Source: an uncultured Collinsella sp. (GTDB lineage: Bacteria; Actinomycetota; Coriobacteriia; Coriobacteriales; Coriobacteriaceae). Taken from it: a stretch of DNA of 6,171 nt. Of the stretch, positions 1 to 6,168 are shown piece after piece; position 1 is the first letter of the stretch, and each line of letters opens with the position of its first letter. Where the stretch lies: assembly GCA_900754435.1 (NCBI GenBank), contig CAAECT010000031.1, forward strand, positions 1-6,171, in the 5' to 3' direction. The notes below the pieces were generated by a model that searched no databases, was not told the origin of the DNA, and worked only from the letters and a program-made list of their open reading frames with translations. A program made the translations under genes and the position numbers.

Positions 1-1418
1 ATGTCCTGAACGCTCTGGTCCGAAACGACCAAGACCTCAAGAATATCGCGCTCGCGCTCTGTAAGCCCAAAGGTGGCGACGAAAGCATCGAGGCGTTCAT
101 CGGACGTGAGCTCCGCTGCCTCCACGGGCTCGGGGTCGGAGCATGTGGGCGCAAGATCCCCACCAAGATCGTCGGTGGCAAGCGGCAGGCCATCCTGCAT
201 CACGGCATCATCGGCTCGTTGCCCCAACTGCCCCAGCAGCGTAATCGCAATGCCCACAAACATCACGAGCGCCGCACCGACCGCAGCCAGCACGTTTTGA
301 CTCGAGATGATCGCCACCGCCGGCGCCGTCACGAACATCGAGCACACGTTGTTGACGACGCGACCCATGCACGGCCAAAAATATGACCAGCGCGCATAGA
401 GCGAGACGGCGGCATATTTTGTGGTAAAGAACACCACGAAAAAGCCCGAGCCCAGATAAAAGATGATCGTGGCAGCAAGCTCGTTGCCGCCATTGCCATC
501 GACGATGAGCACAAAGAACGAAAGCGTGGACAGTATGGCGGCACATGTCATGCCGATATTCATATACGAGCGGCCGTGCAGGTCAAATAGTGCGCCAGCG
601 ACCAACGAGCTCACGACAAGCAGCAGGCGCGGCCAATCGCCCAAATCGACGGTTCCGACAGCATGCAGGGTCGTGAAGCCCGCGTTGAGAGCGGCGAATA
701 CGCTGGAAAGATACGCCGTCGCCACGGTCAGGCGAACTACGGCGCGACGGAATGCCGCCTTTGCCTCGGGATCGTCATGCCACTTGGCGCCATATTCCAG
801 AGCATCTACCGAAAGCCCGGCAGCACTGGGTTCAAAGTTGGGATCGGACTCGTCGCGCAGCTTGGCGCGTCGGGCACCGTGGAGCAACGCCACCTGCGCG
901 ATCGCACAGACGACCAGAACAGCCTGCTGAGGAATGCCGACAGGCATCACCATGTGGTTGAGAACCTGCACCAGAACGCCCATGGCGTAAGAAAGTGCGG
1001 CGGCGCGCGCCAAGCAGGGCGTTCGCGCAAAGCGCCTCGCAAAATTTGCATGAGCAGTCGATCCGCAGTAGCCCAGCGCGCAGCACGCCACCAAACCGCC
1101 GGCAATTACCACCTCAACCTGAACCGCCATAATCAACAGCAGCAATGCCGCCACCAGCAAAACGCCCGTGACGTCACTCGTTGCGTCGATAGCATGGGGA
1201 CGGCGATAGTACAGAATAGGACGCACAAAAAAGCCAATCACGCTCGCGCCGATGACAAGGCTCTCATAAATAACGACCTCGTTCGGAGACACGAACTCGG
1301 CCATGCGCACATCAAAAAGATACTCGCACGCCAAAAACGTGAAGAAGAACAGCGCCAGGCATATAATCTCCCGAATGCCCCGACGCAAATATGCGGTTGT
1401 GTCTCCCATGCCCCTCAT
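1..1418 (-). CDS. Membrane-anchored LuxR-family transcriptional regulator, 3' end missing
   Basis: An uninterrupted minus-strand frame runs from an ATG at 1418 to the window edge (472 complete codons plus two bases). The first ~395 residues contain about twelve hydrophobic segments, for example residues 18-35, 48-65, 84-99, 101-118, 139-157 and 166-181. They fall in two groups of six, separated by a charged, probably cytoplasmic loop around 182-228. After a polar acidic linker (~396-448) comes FGLTERERDILEVL (from residue 450), which matches the start of the LuxR/GerE helix-turn-helix. The recognition helix lies beyond the window. The N-terminal domain is not a receiver or autoinducer-binding domain; multi-helix membrane domains fused to LuxR DNA-binding domains are common in Coriobacteriia. 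It probably senses a membrane or solute signal, ligand unknown. The 1418 start is preferred because GGGGG lies 6 bases upstream. The ATG at 1409 is in frame, but its only purine-rich tract is one base away. It is divergent from the operon on the other strand, so a regulatory link is possible but unproven. Confidence 0.9.
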   Translation of the reverse strand, partial: MRGMGDTTAYLRRGIREIICLALFFFTFLACEYLFDVRMAEFVSPNEVVIYESLVIGASVIGFFVRPILYYRRPHAIDATSDVTGVLLVAALLLLIMAVQVEVVIAGGLVACCALGYCGSTAHANFARRFARTPCLARAAALSYAMGVLVQVLNHMVMPVGIPQQAVLVVCAIAQVALLHGARRAKLRDESDPNFEPSAAGLSVDALEYGAKWHDDPEAKAAFRRAVVRLTVATAYLSSVFAALNAGFTTLHAVGTVDLGDWPRLLLVVSSLVAGALFDLHGRSYMNIGMTCAAILSTLSFFVLIVDGNGGNELAATIIFYLGSGFFVVFFTTKYAAVSLYARWSYFWPCMGRVVNNVCSMFVTAPAVAIISSQNVLAAVGAALVMFVGIAITLLGQLGQRADDAVMQDGLPLATDDLGGDLAPTCSDPEPVEAAELTSDERLDAFVATFGLTERERDILEVLVVSDQSVQD

Positions 1419-1448
1419 GGTTAACCCCCGGCCGCTCAATTGTCTGGA

Positions 1449-1477
1449 AATCTATTTTAATAAAGAACCAGTCTCAA
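1449..1477 (-). promoter_or_regulatory. Candidate sigma-70 promoter of the LuxR-family gene
   Basis: Read on the minus strand, TTGAGA (1477-1472, five of six consensus bases) is followed after exactly 17 bases by TAGATT (1454-1449, four of six). The spacer is AT-rich, in contrast to its surroundings. Transcription would start near 1442, leaving a leader of about 24 bases before the ATG at 1418. The assignment rests only on consensus match, spacing and placement. Confidence 0.5.
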
Positions 1478-1590
1478 TATCGAAGCCAGGCTCGAAATGT
1501 TGCCAATTCGACCCCAGCCGTCCACATCACGCCGCGATTTTGAGCCGCATGGACCAGAAGGGACGCGCGCGATCTCTAGCTCGGCCAGGA

Positions 1591-1641
1591 GTGTCTCCAA
1601 CTACCACTCATTTAAGTGCGTCCCCAATGAGTGGCCGAAGA
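1591..1641. repeat. Tandem repeat unit 1 with a perfect 9-bp hairpin
   Basis: This is the first of two adjacent 51-base units, beginning GTGTCTCC. It contains a perfect inverted repeat, CCACTCATT (1604-1612) and AATGAGTGG (1626-1634), around a 13-base loop, TAAGTGCGTCCCC. The loop differs from that of unit 2 at only two positions, whereas the stem differs at several. Confidence 0.75.
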
Positions 1642-1690
1642 GTGTCCCCCGCGACTAGTCGTTTAAGAACGTCCCCGATGACTAGTTAAA
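1642..1690. repeat. Tandem repeat unit 2 with a covarying hairpin
   Basis: This second unit begins GTGTCCCC, 51 bases after the first. At the positions homologous to the unit 1 stem, CTAGTCGTT (1655-1663) pairs with GATGACTAG (1677-1685) through seven Watson-Crick and two G-T pairs, with one extra A-T pair outside (1654/1686). Relative to unit 1, two pairs changed on both sides (C-G to T-A and C-G to G-C), and two more changed on one side to G-T wobbles. The loop TAAGAACGTCCCC is nearly unchanged. Conserved pairing with altered bases indicates selection on structure, or copying of a palindromic element family. Confidence 0.75.
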
Positions 1691-1759
1691 AATGGGCCAT
1701 GTGTCCCAGTTGTGGAGACTCCTTGAGCCGTCTGGGTATCGCGAAGGATCGCACACTCC

Positions 1760-1797
1760 CCCATCATCAAAAGTGACACACGCTACCTGTTGATGGG
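1760..1797 (+). promoter_or_regulatory. Hairpin overlapping the ribosome binding site of the first operon gene
   Basis: CCCATCA (1760-1766) is complementary to TGATGGG (1791-1797), with two more pairs possible beyond a T-T mismatch. The right arm includes the first three bases of GGGAGG (1795-1800), the Shine-Dalgarno sequence 5 bases before the ATG at 1806. Folding would partly hide the site and could lower or regulate translation initiation. The stem is short and the loop is about 24 bases, so this may be fortuitous. Confidence 0.35.
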
Positions 1798-1805
1798 AGG
1801 CAGCC

Positions 1806-2543
1806 ATGGGCTTCTTTGACAAGATGTTCGAGAAGAAAGAGTGCGCGATTTGCGGTACCGAGCTGGGACTTCTAGGTAAGACAAAAATCAATGAAGGCTA
1901 CCTGTGCAAAGAGTGCGCCGGCAAGCTCTCCCCCTACTTTCACGGCTATCGCTCCAGCACCGCGGACGATATCCGTGAGCAACTCGCCTACCGCAAGGCC
2001 AACGCCGAGCGCCTGTCTTCGTTCAACCCCACGCGCACGCTTTCTGCCGGGCGCACCAATATTATGCTCGATGAGGACGCGGGCCTGCTGATCATCACTT
2101 CGCAGAGCCGCTGGCGCGACGCCAATCCCGACATCATCGAGTTCTCGCAGGTACTCGGCTGCGATATGGATATCGACGAGCAACGCACCGAGATCTATCG
2201 CGAGACCAAGGACGGCGAGCGTGAGAGCTACAACCCGCCGCGCTACGACCTGGATTACGACTTTAATCTGACCATCCATGTCAACACGCCGTACTTTACC
2301 GAGATCAACCTACGCGTGAACGACTCCACCATCGATCAGCGCGGCTCCATCGAATACCGCGAGGCCAAGCGCCAGGCAACCGAGGTCCGCGATGCGCTGG
2401 TGCAGCTGCGTCAGGAGACACGCGACAGCGTCGTGGCCGCCAAGGCCCCCAAGACCGCGGTGACCTGCCCCTTCTGCGGAGCCACCACCATTCCCGATGC
2501 CAGTGGGCGCTGCGAATACTGCGGTGGCGCCATCGGCGCATAG
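1806..2543 (+). CDS. DUF4428-type double zinc-ribbon protein
   Basis: The product has 245 residues and is predicted soluble, with no signal peptide or membrane helix. The N-terminus has a four-cysteine zinc-binding module (C13, C16, C34, C37) with GLLGKTKI between the pairs and KLSPYF after it. That pattern is characteristic of DUF4428, a domain of unknown function in Firmicutes and Actinobacteria. Residues ~72-180 look beta-rich and begin FNPTRTLSAGRTNIMLDEDAG; this resembles the bacterial PH-like fold that often follows DUF4428, an inference from pattern only. A predicted helical stretch (~185-213) leads to a second ribbon, C221-x2-C224 and C236-x2-C239, at the C-terminus. The start is fixed by GGGAGG 5 bases upstream. 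The next gene begins 23 bases after the stop, so co-transcription is likely. The molecular function is unknown; a zinc-dependent adaptor for the membrane proteins encoded downstream is plausible. Confidence 0.9.
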   Translation: MGFFDKMFEKKECAICGTELGLLGKTKINEGYLCKECAGKLSPYFHGYRSSTADDIREQLAYRKANAERLSSFNPTRTLSAGRTNIMLDEDAGLLIITSQSRWRDANPDIIEFSQVLGCDMDIDEQRTEIYRETKDGERESYNPPRYDLDYDFNLTIHVNTPYFTEINLRVNDSTIDQRGSIEYREAKRQATEVRDALVQLRQETRDSVVAAKAPKTAVTCPFCGATTIPDASGRCEYCGGAIGA

Positions 2544-2566
2544 CCCCGGCACGGAAAGGACCGATC

Positions 2567-3889
2567 ATGGCCTTCGAGAGCGTTAACTATCAGTGCCCTG
2601 CCTGCGGTGGCCCCCTGCATTTTGCCAGCGCCGAGCAAAAGCTCGTCTGCGACTACTGTGACTCGCGCTTTGAAGTCGAAGAAGTCGAGGCCCTCTATCG
2701 CGAGCGCCAGGACAAGGCCGATGCCAAAGCCAATGCGGCAGCCGCAACGCCCAAGCCCGCCGCCGACGACGCGGTGCAGGAGCTTGCCCAAAACGCCGGC
2801 TACATCTGCTCGTCGTGCGGCGCCGAGCTCGTGTCCGACGGCACCGTCGCCGTCACCACCTGCCCGTACTGCGGCAACTCCGCCGTAGCGCCCGGTCAGC
2901 TCTCGGGCGACTTCTCGCCCGACCTGGTGATTCCGTTTAAGCTCGGGCGCGACGACGTCACGGCCGCACTCAAGGAACACTACAAGGGCAAGATCTTGCT
3001 GCCCAAGAGCTTTGTCACCGGCAACCACATCGACGAAGTCCAAGGTGTCTACGTGCCGTTTTGGCTCTACGGCGCCCGCGTTGACGGCGAAGTGTACTTT
3101 GACGCGACCAACGAGACCGTGACCGAGGAATCCGACCGCACCGTCACGACCACCGACCACTACGATGCCTATCGCAAGGGCAATATCTCGTTTAAGCGCG
3201 TGCCCGTCGACGGATCGTCCAAGATGCCCGACGGCCACATGGACGCCATCGAGCCGTTTGACTACGACGCACTGCGTCCGTTCTCGGTCGCATATATGCC
3301 CGGCTACATCGCCAACCGTTACGACGAGGACTGCGAGACCTGCAAGGCGCGCGCCGAGCGCCGTATGGAAGAAAGCACGATCTCGGCCCTGCGCGAGACC
3401 GTCGTCGACGAATACGACGATGCCACGGTCGAAAGCAAGCAGCTCGACTACACCTGGGAAGACAGCGACTACGCCCTGTTCCCCGTCTGGATGCTCTCCA
3501 CCTCGTGGAACGGCAAGAGCTACCTGTTTGCCATGAACGGCCAGACCGGCCGCTTGGTCGGCGAGCTCCCCTGCTCCAAGCCCAAGCTCGCCATCGCCTC
3601 AGTGCTGTTCTTTGTGATCGGATTTATCCTCTCCCAGATTCTCTTTATGGGGGAATACGCCTTCGATCCGGATTACCTCACCTTTGATATCGAGGGCATC
3701 CTCATCAACATCATCGCGCCGCTGATCATCGTGATTATCGGAGACGTGCTACTGGTAGGCCAGCTCAAGACGGCCAACGAAGCAGCCCATGCCGATGAGT
3801 ATTGTGGCGAGCTCGACCTGACCGAAAAGCACGACACCTTCAGCCACACCGAGACCACCGTTGTCATGAAAGACGACAAGGACGATTAG
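2567..3889 (+). CDS. YdjG-like membrane protein with two zinc ribbons
   Basis: The 440-residue product starts with a TFIIB-like zinc ribbon (C10, C13, C28, C31; YQCPACGGPL then CDYC), then an Ala/Lys-rich helical linker (~44-75), then a second ribbon (C81, C84, C99, C102). A long beta-rich region follows (~115-335), starting LVIPFKLGRDDV and containing VYVPFWLY, both typical of this family. Two hydrophobic helices (~341-361 and ~377-398) then precede an acidic tail ending in KDDKDD. The layout resembles B. subtilis YdjG, a membrane partner of an SPFH protein. Some databases label such proteins DNA helicase or primosomal protein because of the ribbons, but no nucleotide-binding motif is visible here. 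The C-terminal helices would tether the ribbon-bearing N-terminus to the membrane, probably facing the cytoplasm. Start support: AAAGGA 6 bases before the ATG. It lies between the DUF4428 gene and the SPFH gene. A CxxC at 256/259 lacks a second pair and is probably not another ribbon. Confidence 0.88.
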   Translation: MAFESVNYQCPACGGPLHFASAEQKLVCDYCDSRFEVEEVEALYRERQDKADAKANAAAATPKPAADDAVQELAQNAGYICSSCGAELVSDGTVAVTTCPYCGNSAVAPGQLSGDFSPDLVIPFKLGRDDVTAALKEHYKGKILLPKSFVTGNHIDEVQGVYVPFWLYGARVDGEVYFDATNETVTEESDRTVTTTDHYDAYRKGNISFKRVPVDGSSKMPDGHMDAIEPFDYDALRPFSVAYMPGYIANRYDEDCETCKARAERRMEESTISALRETVVDEYDDATVESKQLDYTWEDSDYALFPVWMLSTSWNGKSYLFAMNGQTGRLVGELPCSKPKLAIASVLFFVIGFILSQILFMGEYAFDPDYLTFDIEGILINIIAPLIIVIIGDVLLVGQLKTANEAAHADEYCGELDLTEKHDTFSHTETTVVMKDDKDD

Positions 3890-3937
3890 CCATTCTGACC
3901 AATACCACCCGGCCTTTGACGAGAAAGGAAGATCACC

Positions 3938-5179
3938 ATGGGACTCTTGAAAGCTGGATTGGGAGCTGCCGGCGGCGTCATGGCCGACCAGTGGAAGGAA
4001 TTTATCTACTGCGAATCGATGCCTGCTGACGTCTTGGCCTGCAAGGGCAGTAAACGCACCGGTGGCCGCAGCTCCAACACGCGCGGCGAGGACAACGTCA
4101 TCTCCAACGGCTCGGTCATCGCCGTCAACGACGGACAGGGTATGCTCGTGGTGCAAAACGGCAAGATCATCGAGGTCGCGCTGGAGCCCGGTGAGTTCGT
4201 CTTCGATACCGGCAGCGAGCCGAGCGTCTTTAGCGGCAACCTGGGCGATTCCATCAAGGAGACCTTCGCCAATATCGGCAGCCGCTTTACCTTTGGCGGC
4301 GACGCGGGCAAGGACCAGCGTGTCTACTTCATCAACACCAAGGAGATCATCGGCAACAAGTACGGCACCGCCTCGCCCGTGCCCTTCCGCGTGGTCGATA
4401 ACAACATTGGCCTGGACGTCGACATCTCCGTGCGCTGCAACGGCGAGTATTCGTACCGCATCACCAACCCGCTGCTGTTCTACACCAACGTATGCGGCAA
4501 CGTGACCGATAGTTACACGCGCGACAAGATCGACAGCCAGCTTAAGTCCGAGCTGCTCACCGCCCTGCAGCCCGCCTTTGCCAAGATCTCGGAGATGGGC
4601 ATCCGCTACAGCGCCATCCCCGGCCACACCACCGAGCTCGCCCGCGCGCTCAACGAGGTCCTCTCTGCCGACTGGCGTGACCTGCGCGGCGTCGAGATCG
4701 TGAGCTTTGGCGTCAACTCCATCGCCGCCTCGCAAGAAGACGAGCAGATGATCAAGGACCTGCAGAAGGCCGCGGTCATGCGCGATCCCACCATGGCAGC
4801 CGCCAACATCGCCAGCGCCCAGAGCGATGCGATGCGCGCCGCGGCGGCCAACCCCAACGGCGCGATGGCCGGCTTTATGGGCATGGGCATGGCGGGCGGC
4901 ATGGGCGGCATGAACGCCAGCCAGCTGTTCGCCGCCGGCCAGGCACAACAGCAGGCCGCCCCGCAGCCGGCTCCGACACCCGCCCCCGCCCCGGCTCCCG
5001 CCACCGCGCCTGCGGCCGGCACGTGGACCTGCAGCTGCGGGGCCACCAACACCGGCAAGTTCTGCCCCGAGTGCGGCAGTCCCGCACCCGCCCCGGCACC
5101 GGCCAAGTGGTTCTGCCCCAACTGCGGCAGCGAAAACGGCGGCAAGTTCTGCAGCAACTGCGGAACGCCCAGGCCCTAA
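3938..5179 (+). CDS. SPFH-domain protein, YdjI-like (COG4260 type), with C-terminal double zinc ribbon
   Basis: The product has 413 residues. The N-terminus, with ADQWKEFIYC (residues 16-25) and SNTRGEDNVISNGSVIAV (~46-63), followed by the SPFH (stomatin/prohibitin/flotillin/HflK-C) core to about residue 275, matches the YdjI/COG4260 group sometimes labelled 'virion core protein'. A helical Ala/Met stretch leads to a Gly/Met-rich segment (312-326), a Gln/Ala segment and a Pro/Ala linker (~341-362). Two zinc ribbons close the protein: C365-x-C367 with C376-x2-C379, and C393-x2-C396 with C405-x2-C408. The short CxC knuckle in the first is usual in this family as I know it. There is no transmembrane helix or signal peptide, so membrane association would go through a partner such as the two-helix protein encoded 48 bases upstream. 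SPFH proteins oligomerise as membrane scaffolds; in B. subtilis YdjI helps connect a PspA-like protein to the membrane. Start support: AAAGGA 8 bases before the ATG. Confidence 0.92.
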   Translation: MGLLKAGLGAAGGVMADQWKEFIYCESMPADVLACKGSKRTGGRSSNTRGEDNVISNGSVIAVNDGQGMLVVQNGKIIEVALEPGEFVFDTGSEPSVFSGNLGDSIKETFANIGSRFTFGGDAGKDQRVYFINTKEIIGNKYGTASPVPFRVVDNNIGLDVDISVRCNGEYSYRITNPLLFYTNVCGNVTDSYTRDKIDSQLKSELLTALQPAFAKISEMGIRYSAIPGHTTELARALNEVLSADWRDLRGVEIVSFGVNSIAASQEDEQMIKDLQKAAVMRDPTMAAANIASAQSDAMRAAAANPNGAMAGFMGMGMAGGMGGMNASQLFAAGQAQQQAAPQPAPTPAPAPAPATAPAAGTWTCSCGATNTGKFCPECGSPAPAPAPAKWFCPNCGSENGGKFCSNCGTPRP

Positions 5180-5198
5180 CCCCTCTATCTGGTAATTG

Positions 5199-5230
5199 GC
5201 GGGGGGTCCGCCACCCCCGCATTTGCTTCT
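5199..5230 (+). terminator. Candidate intrinsic terminator or attenuator after the SPFH gene
   Basis: GCGGGGG (5199-5205) and CCCCCGC (5214-5220) form a perfect 7-bp stem with an 8-base loop, followed by ATTTGCTTCT, which has only a broken T tract. An alternative fold pairs GGCGG (5198-5202) with CCGCC (5208-5212). The hairpin lies 20 bases after the SPFH stop. It may end or reduce transcription before the lipoprotein gene. The weak T tract argues against full termination. Confidence 0.45.
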
Positions 5231-5246
5231 ATGGGTTTCGTTCGAT

Positions 5247-5254
5247 AAAGGAGG
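5247..5254 (+). promoter_or_regulatory. Strong Shine-Dalgarno site of the lipoprotein gene
   Basis: AAAGGAGG ends 5 bases before the ATG at 5260 and is the best anti-16S match in the window. It fixes that start although the same frame stays open upstream to 5023, where the reading is only a shadow of the SPFH gene. It suggests more efficient translation than for the upstream genes, which have AAAGGA or GGGAGG. Confidence 0.85.
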
Positions 5255-5259
5255 ACACC

Positions 5260-6102
5260 ATGAAGACAACGTTCAAAAAGTCCGTACTCGCATTTCTGAC
5301 ATGCGTCCTGGCGCTTGCCTTTGCCCTGACGGGCTGCAGCGGCGGCGGCAAAGACCCCAAGGCCAACTTCGTCGGCAGCTGGGAACTCTCAGGTGGAACC
5401 CTGGAGGGCGAAGAGCTGACCGATGAGTACATGAAGATGCTCGAGGAGTGGGGCGTCAACTGCATCCTGATCCTCGATGAGGACGGAACGGGCACACTCG
5501 ACTTGTTCCTTGAGGTCGCCGACCTGAAATGGGAGGCCAAGGACGCCACCACCGTAACGATCACCGCCGAAGATGAGTCGCACGACCTGAAGCTCAAGGA
5601 CGACAAGCTCGTCCTGGAGGTGGACGGCGACAAGTTTATCTTCACCAAGTCCGACAAGGATCTGTCCGGTACGGTGAAGAAGGATCGCGAGGCGGCCGAG
5701 AAGGAAGAGGAGATCGATGAGGCCGTCGAGGACGGCGATGTCCAGAGCGTCGAAATCTCCCCCGCCGTCACCGTCGCCGATGACGATCTGTGCACCATCA
5801 CCATCACCGAGAAGTTCCAGGACGACTGGGGCGACATCGGCTTTGTCGTCAACATCACCAACAAGAGCGACAAGGACCTGACCTTCTACGCCCCCACCGG
5901 CAAGACCAACGTCAACGGCACCATGAAGGAAGCCTGGTTCTCGGCTCACCTGATGCCCGGCACCAACGCCACCGAAGAGTTCACCTTCTCGAAGGGCACG
6001 CTTGACAGCTTCGACAGCCTGGTCAACACGACCATCGGCATCGATGCCTACCTGACCGATTCCTACGAGGACGTCGCCTCCTACAGCGCAACCATCGCGT
6101 AA
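5260..6102 (+). CDS. Secreted lipoprotein with lipocalin-like N-terminal and DUF4352-like C-terminal regions
   Basis: The product has 280 residues. The N-terminus has two lysines (K6, K7), a hydrophobic core and the lipobox L23-T24-G25-C26, so it should be exported, cut before C26 and lipidated on the outer face of the membrane. A GGGK-type flexible spacer follows. Residues ~37-129, from NFVGSWELSG through LDEDGTGTLDLF to DKFIFTKSD, resemble small lipocalin-like beta domains of Gram-positive lipoproteins. An acidic, highly charged helical linker (~130-162) connects to a second beta-rich domain (~163-279) with IGFVVNITNKSDKDLTFYAP and an aromatic-rich end, similar to the immunoglobulin-like DUF4352 group. 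Both domain names are judged from pattern only. The ligand is unknown. It follows the SPFH gene after an 80-base gap with a GC-rich hairpin, so it may be an end-of-operon member or a separately controlled gene. I saw no catalytic motif. Confidence 0.9.
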   Translation: MKTTFKKSVLAFLTCVLALAFALTGCSGGGKDPKANFVGSWELSGGTLEGEELTDEYMKMLEEWGVNCILILDEDGTGTLDLFLEVADLKWEAKDATTVTITAEDESHDLKLKDDKLVLEVDGDKFIFTKSDKDLSGTVKKDREAAEKEEEIDEAVEDGDVQSVEISPAVTVADDDLCTITITEKFQDDWGDIGFVVNITNKSDKDLTFYAPTGKTNVNGTMKEAWFSAHLMPGTNATEEFTFSKGTLDSFDSLVNTTIGIDAYLTDSYEDVASYSATIA

Positions 6103-6119
6103 CGGCAGACACCGATAGC

Positions 6120-6143
6120 CGCGGATTGGCGGACACATCCGCG
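6120..6143. other. Inverted repeat after the lipoprotein gene
   Basis: CGCGGAT (6120-6126) and ATCCGCG (6137-6143) form a perfect 7-bp stem with a 10-base loop, 17 bases after the lipoprotein stop. No T tract follows, so it is not a canonical intrinsic terminator. It could protect the mRNA 3' end or mark a boundary between genes. Confidence 0.35.
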
Positions 6144-6163
6144 CACATGACAGGCGGGGCCGC

Positions 6164-6168
6164 AGGAG
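6164..6168 (+). promoter_or_regulatory. Possible ribosome binding site of a gene starting beyond the window
   Basis: AGGAG near the right edge is followed by only three bases (ATA) before the window ends. An ATG shortly after would have normal spacing. If one exists, the plus-strand gene string continues. Confidence 0.3.

Larger units (their letters stand above)
1587..1723. repeat. Structured element: outer bulged stem enclosing two covarying hairpins
   Basis: The outer arms 1587-1602 and 1708-1723 can form 14 Watson-Crick pairs: six (A1587-T1723 through T1592-A1718), then CTCC 1595-1598 with GGAG 1714-1717, then AACT 1599-1602 with AGTT 1708-1711. Two-base GT bulges interrupt it at 1593-1594 and 1712-1713. 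Inside lie two hairpins, 1604-1634 and 1654-1686, and about 20 unpaired bases (1687-1707). The shape is a three-way junction with two similar arms. It could be a structured RNA leader, a small RNA, or a short palindromic mobile repeat of the REP or MITE kind. The sequence alone does not decide which, nor which strand matters. Confidence 0.6.
1419..1805. other. Divergent intergenic region
   Basis: This 387-base gap separates the minus-strand regulator from the plus-strand operon. It holds the regulator's candidate promoter (1449-1477), a structured tandem repeat element (1587-1723) and a hairpin at the first operon ribosome binding site (1760-1797). From about 1480 to 1586 I see no gene, strong repeat or clear signal. 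I could not find a convincing sigma-70 promoter for the plus-strand operon. The best fragment, TTGAGC at 1723-1728, has no acceptable -10 hexamer 16-18 bases downstream. Confidence 0.7.

Noticed and set aside
663..1424. A 253-residue plus-strand frame opposite the regulator gene
   Set aside because: Its product is rich in Arg, His, Gln and Asn with no fold signature, while the minus strand over the same bases encodes clear membrane helices.
1303..1689. A 128-residue plus-strand frame spanning the tandem repeat
   Set aside because: It overlaps the 5' end of the regulator on the opposite strand, lacks a good ribosome binding site, and its apparent peptide repeat only reflects the 51-base unit being a multiple of three. 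The base-pair covariation fits structure rather than coding.
1591..1690. CRISPR array
   Set aside because: There are only two adjacent units with no unique spacers, and the similarity runs through the whole unit.
2411..3238. A 275-residue minus-strand frame
   Set aside because: It is antisense to the DUF4428 and YdjG-like genes, whose cysteine motifs, ribosome binding sites and spacing are convincing. The minus product has no family features.
5223..5249. TTGCTT with GATAAA as a promoter for the lipoprotein gene
   Set aside because: The -10-like hexamer overlaps the Shine-Dalgarno, so transcription would begin after the ribosome binding site.
3749..5269. A 506-residue open frame on the minus strand
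   Set aside because: It lies opposite the well-supported SPFH gene and reads as low-complexity Gly/Ala/Arg/Val sequence typical of GC-rich antisense frames, with no recognisable domain.
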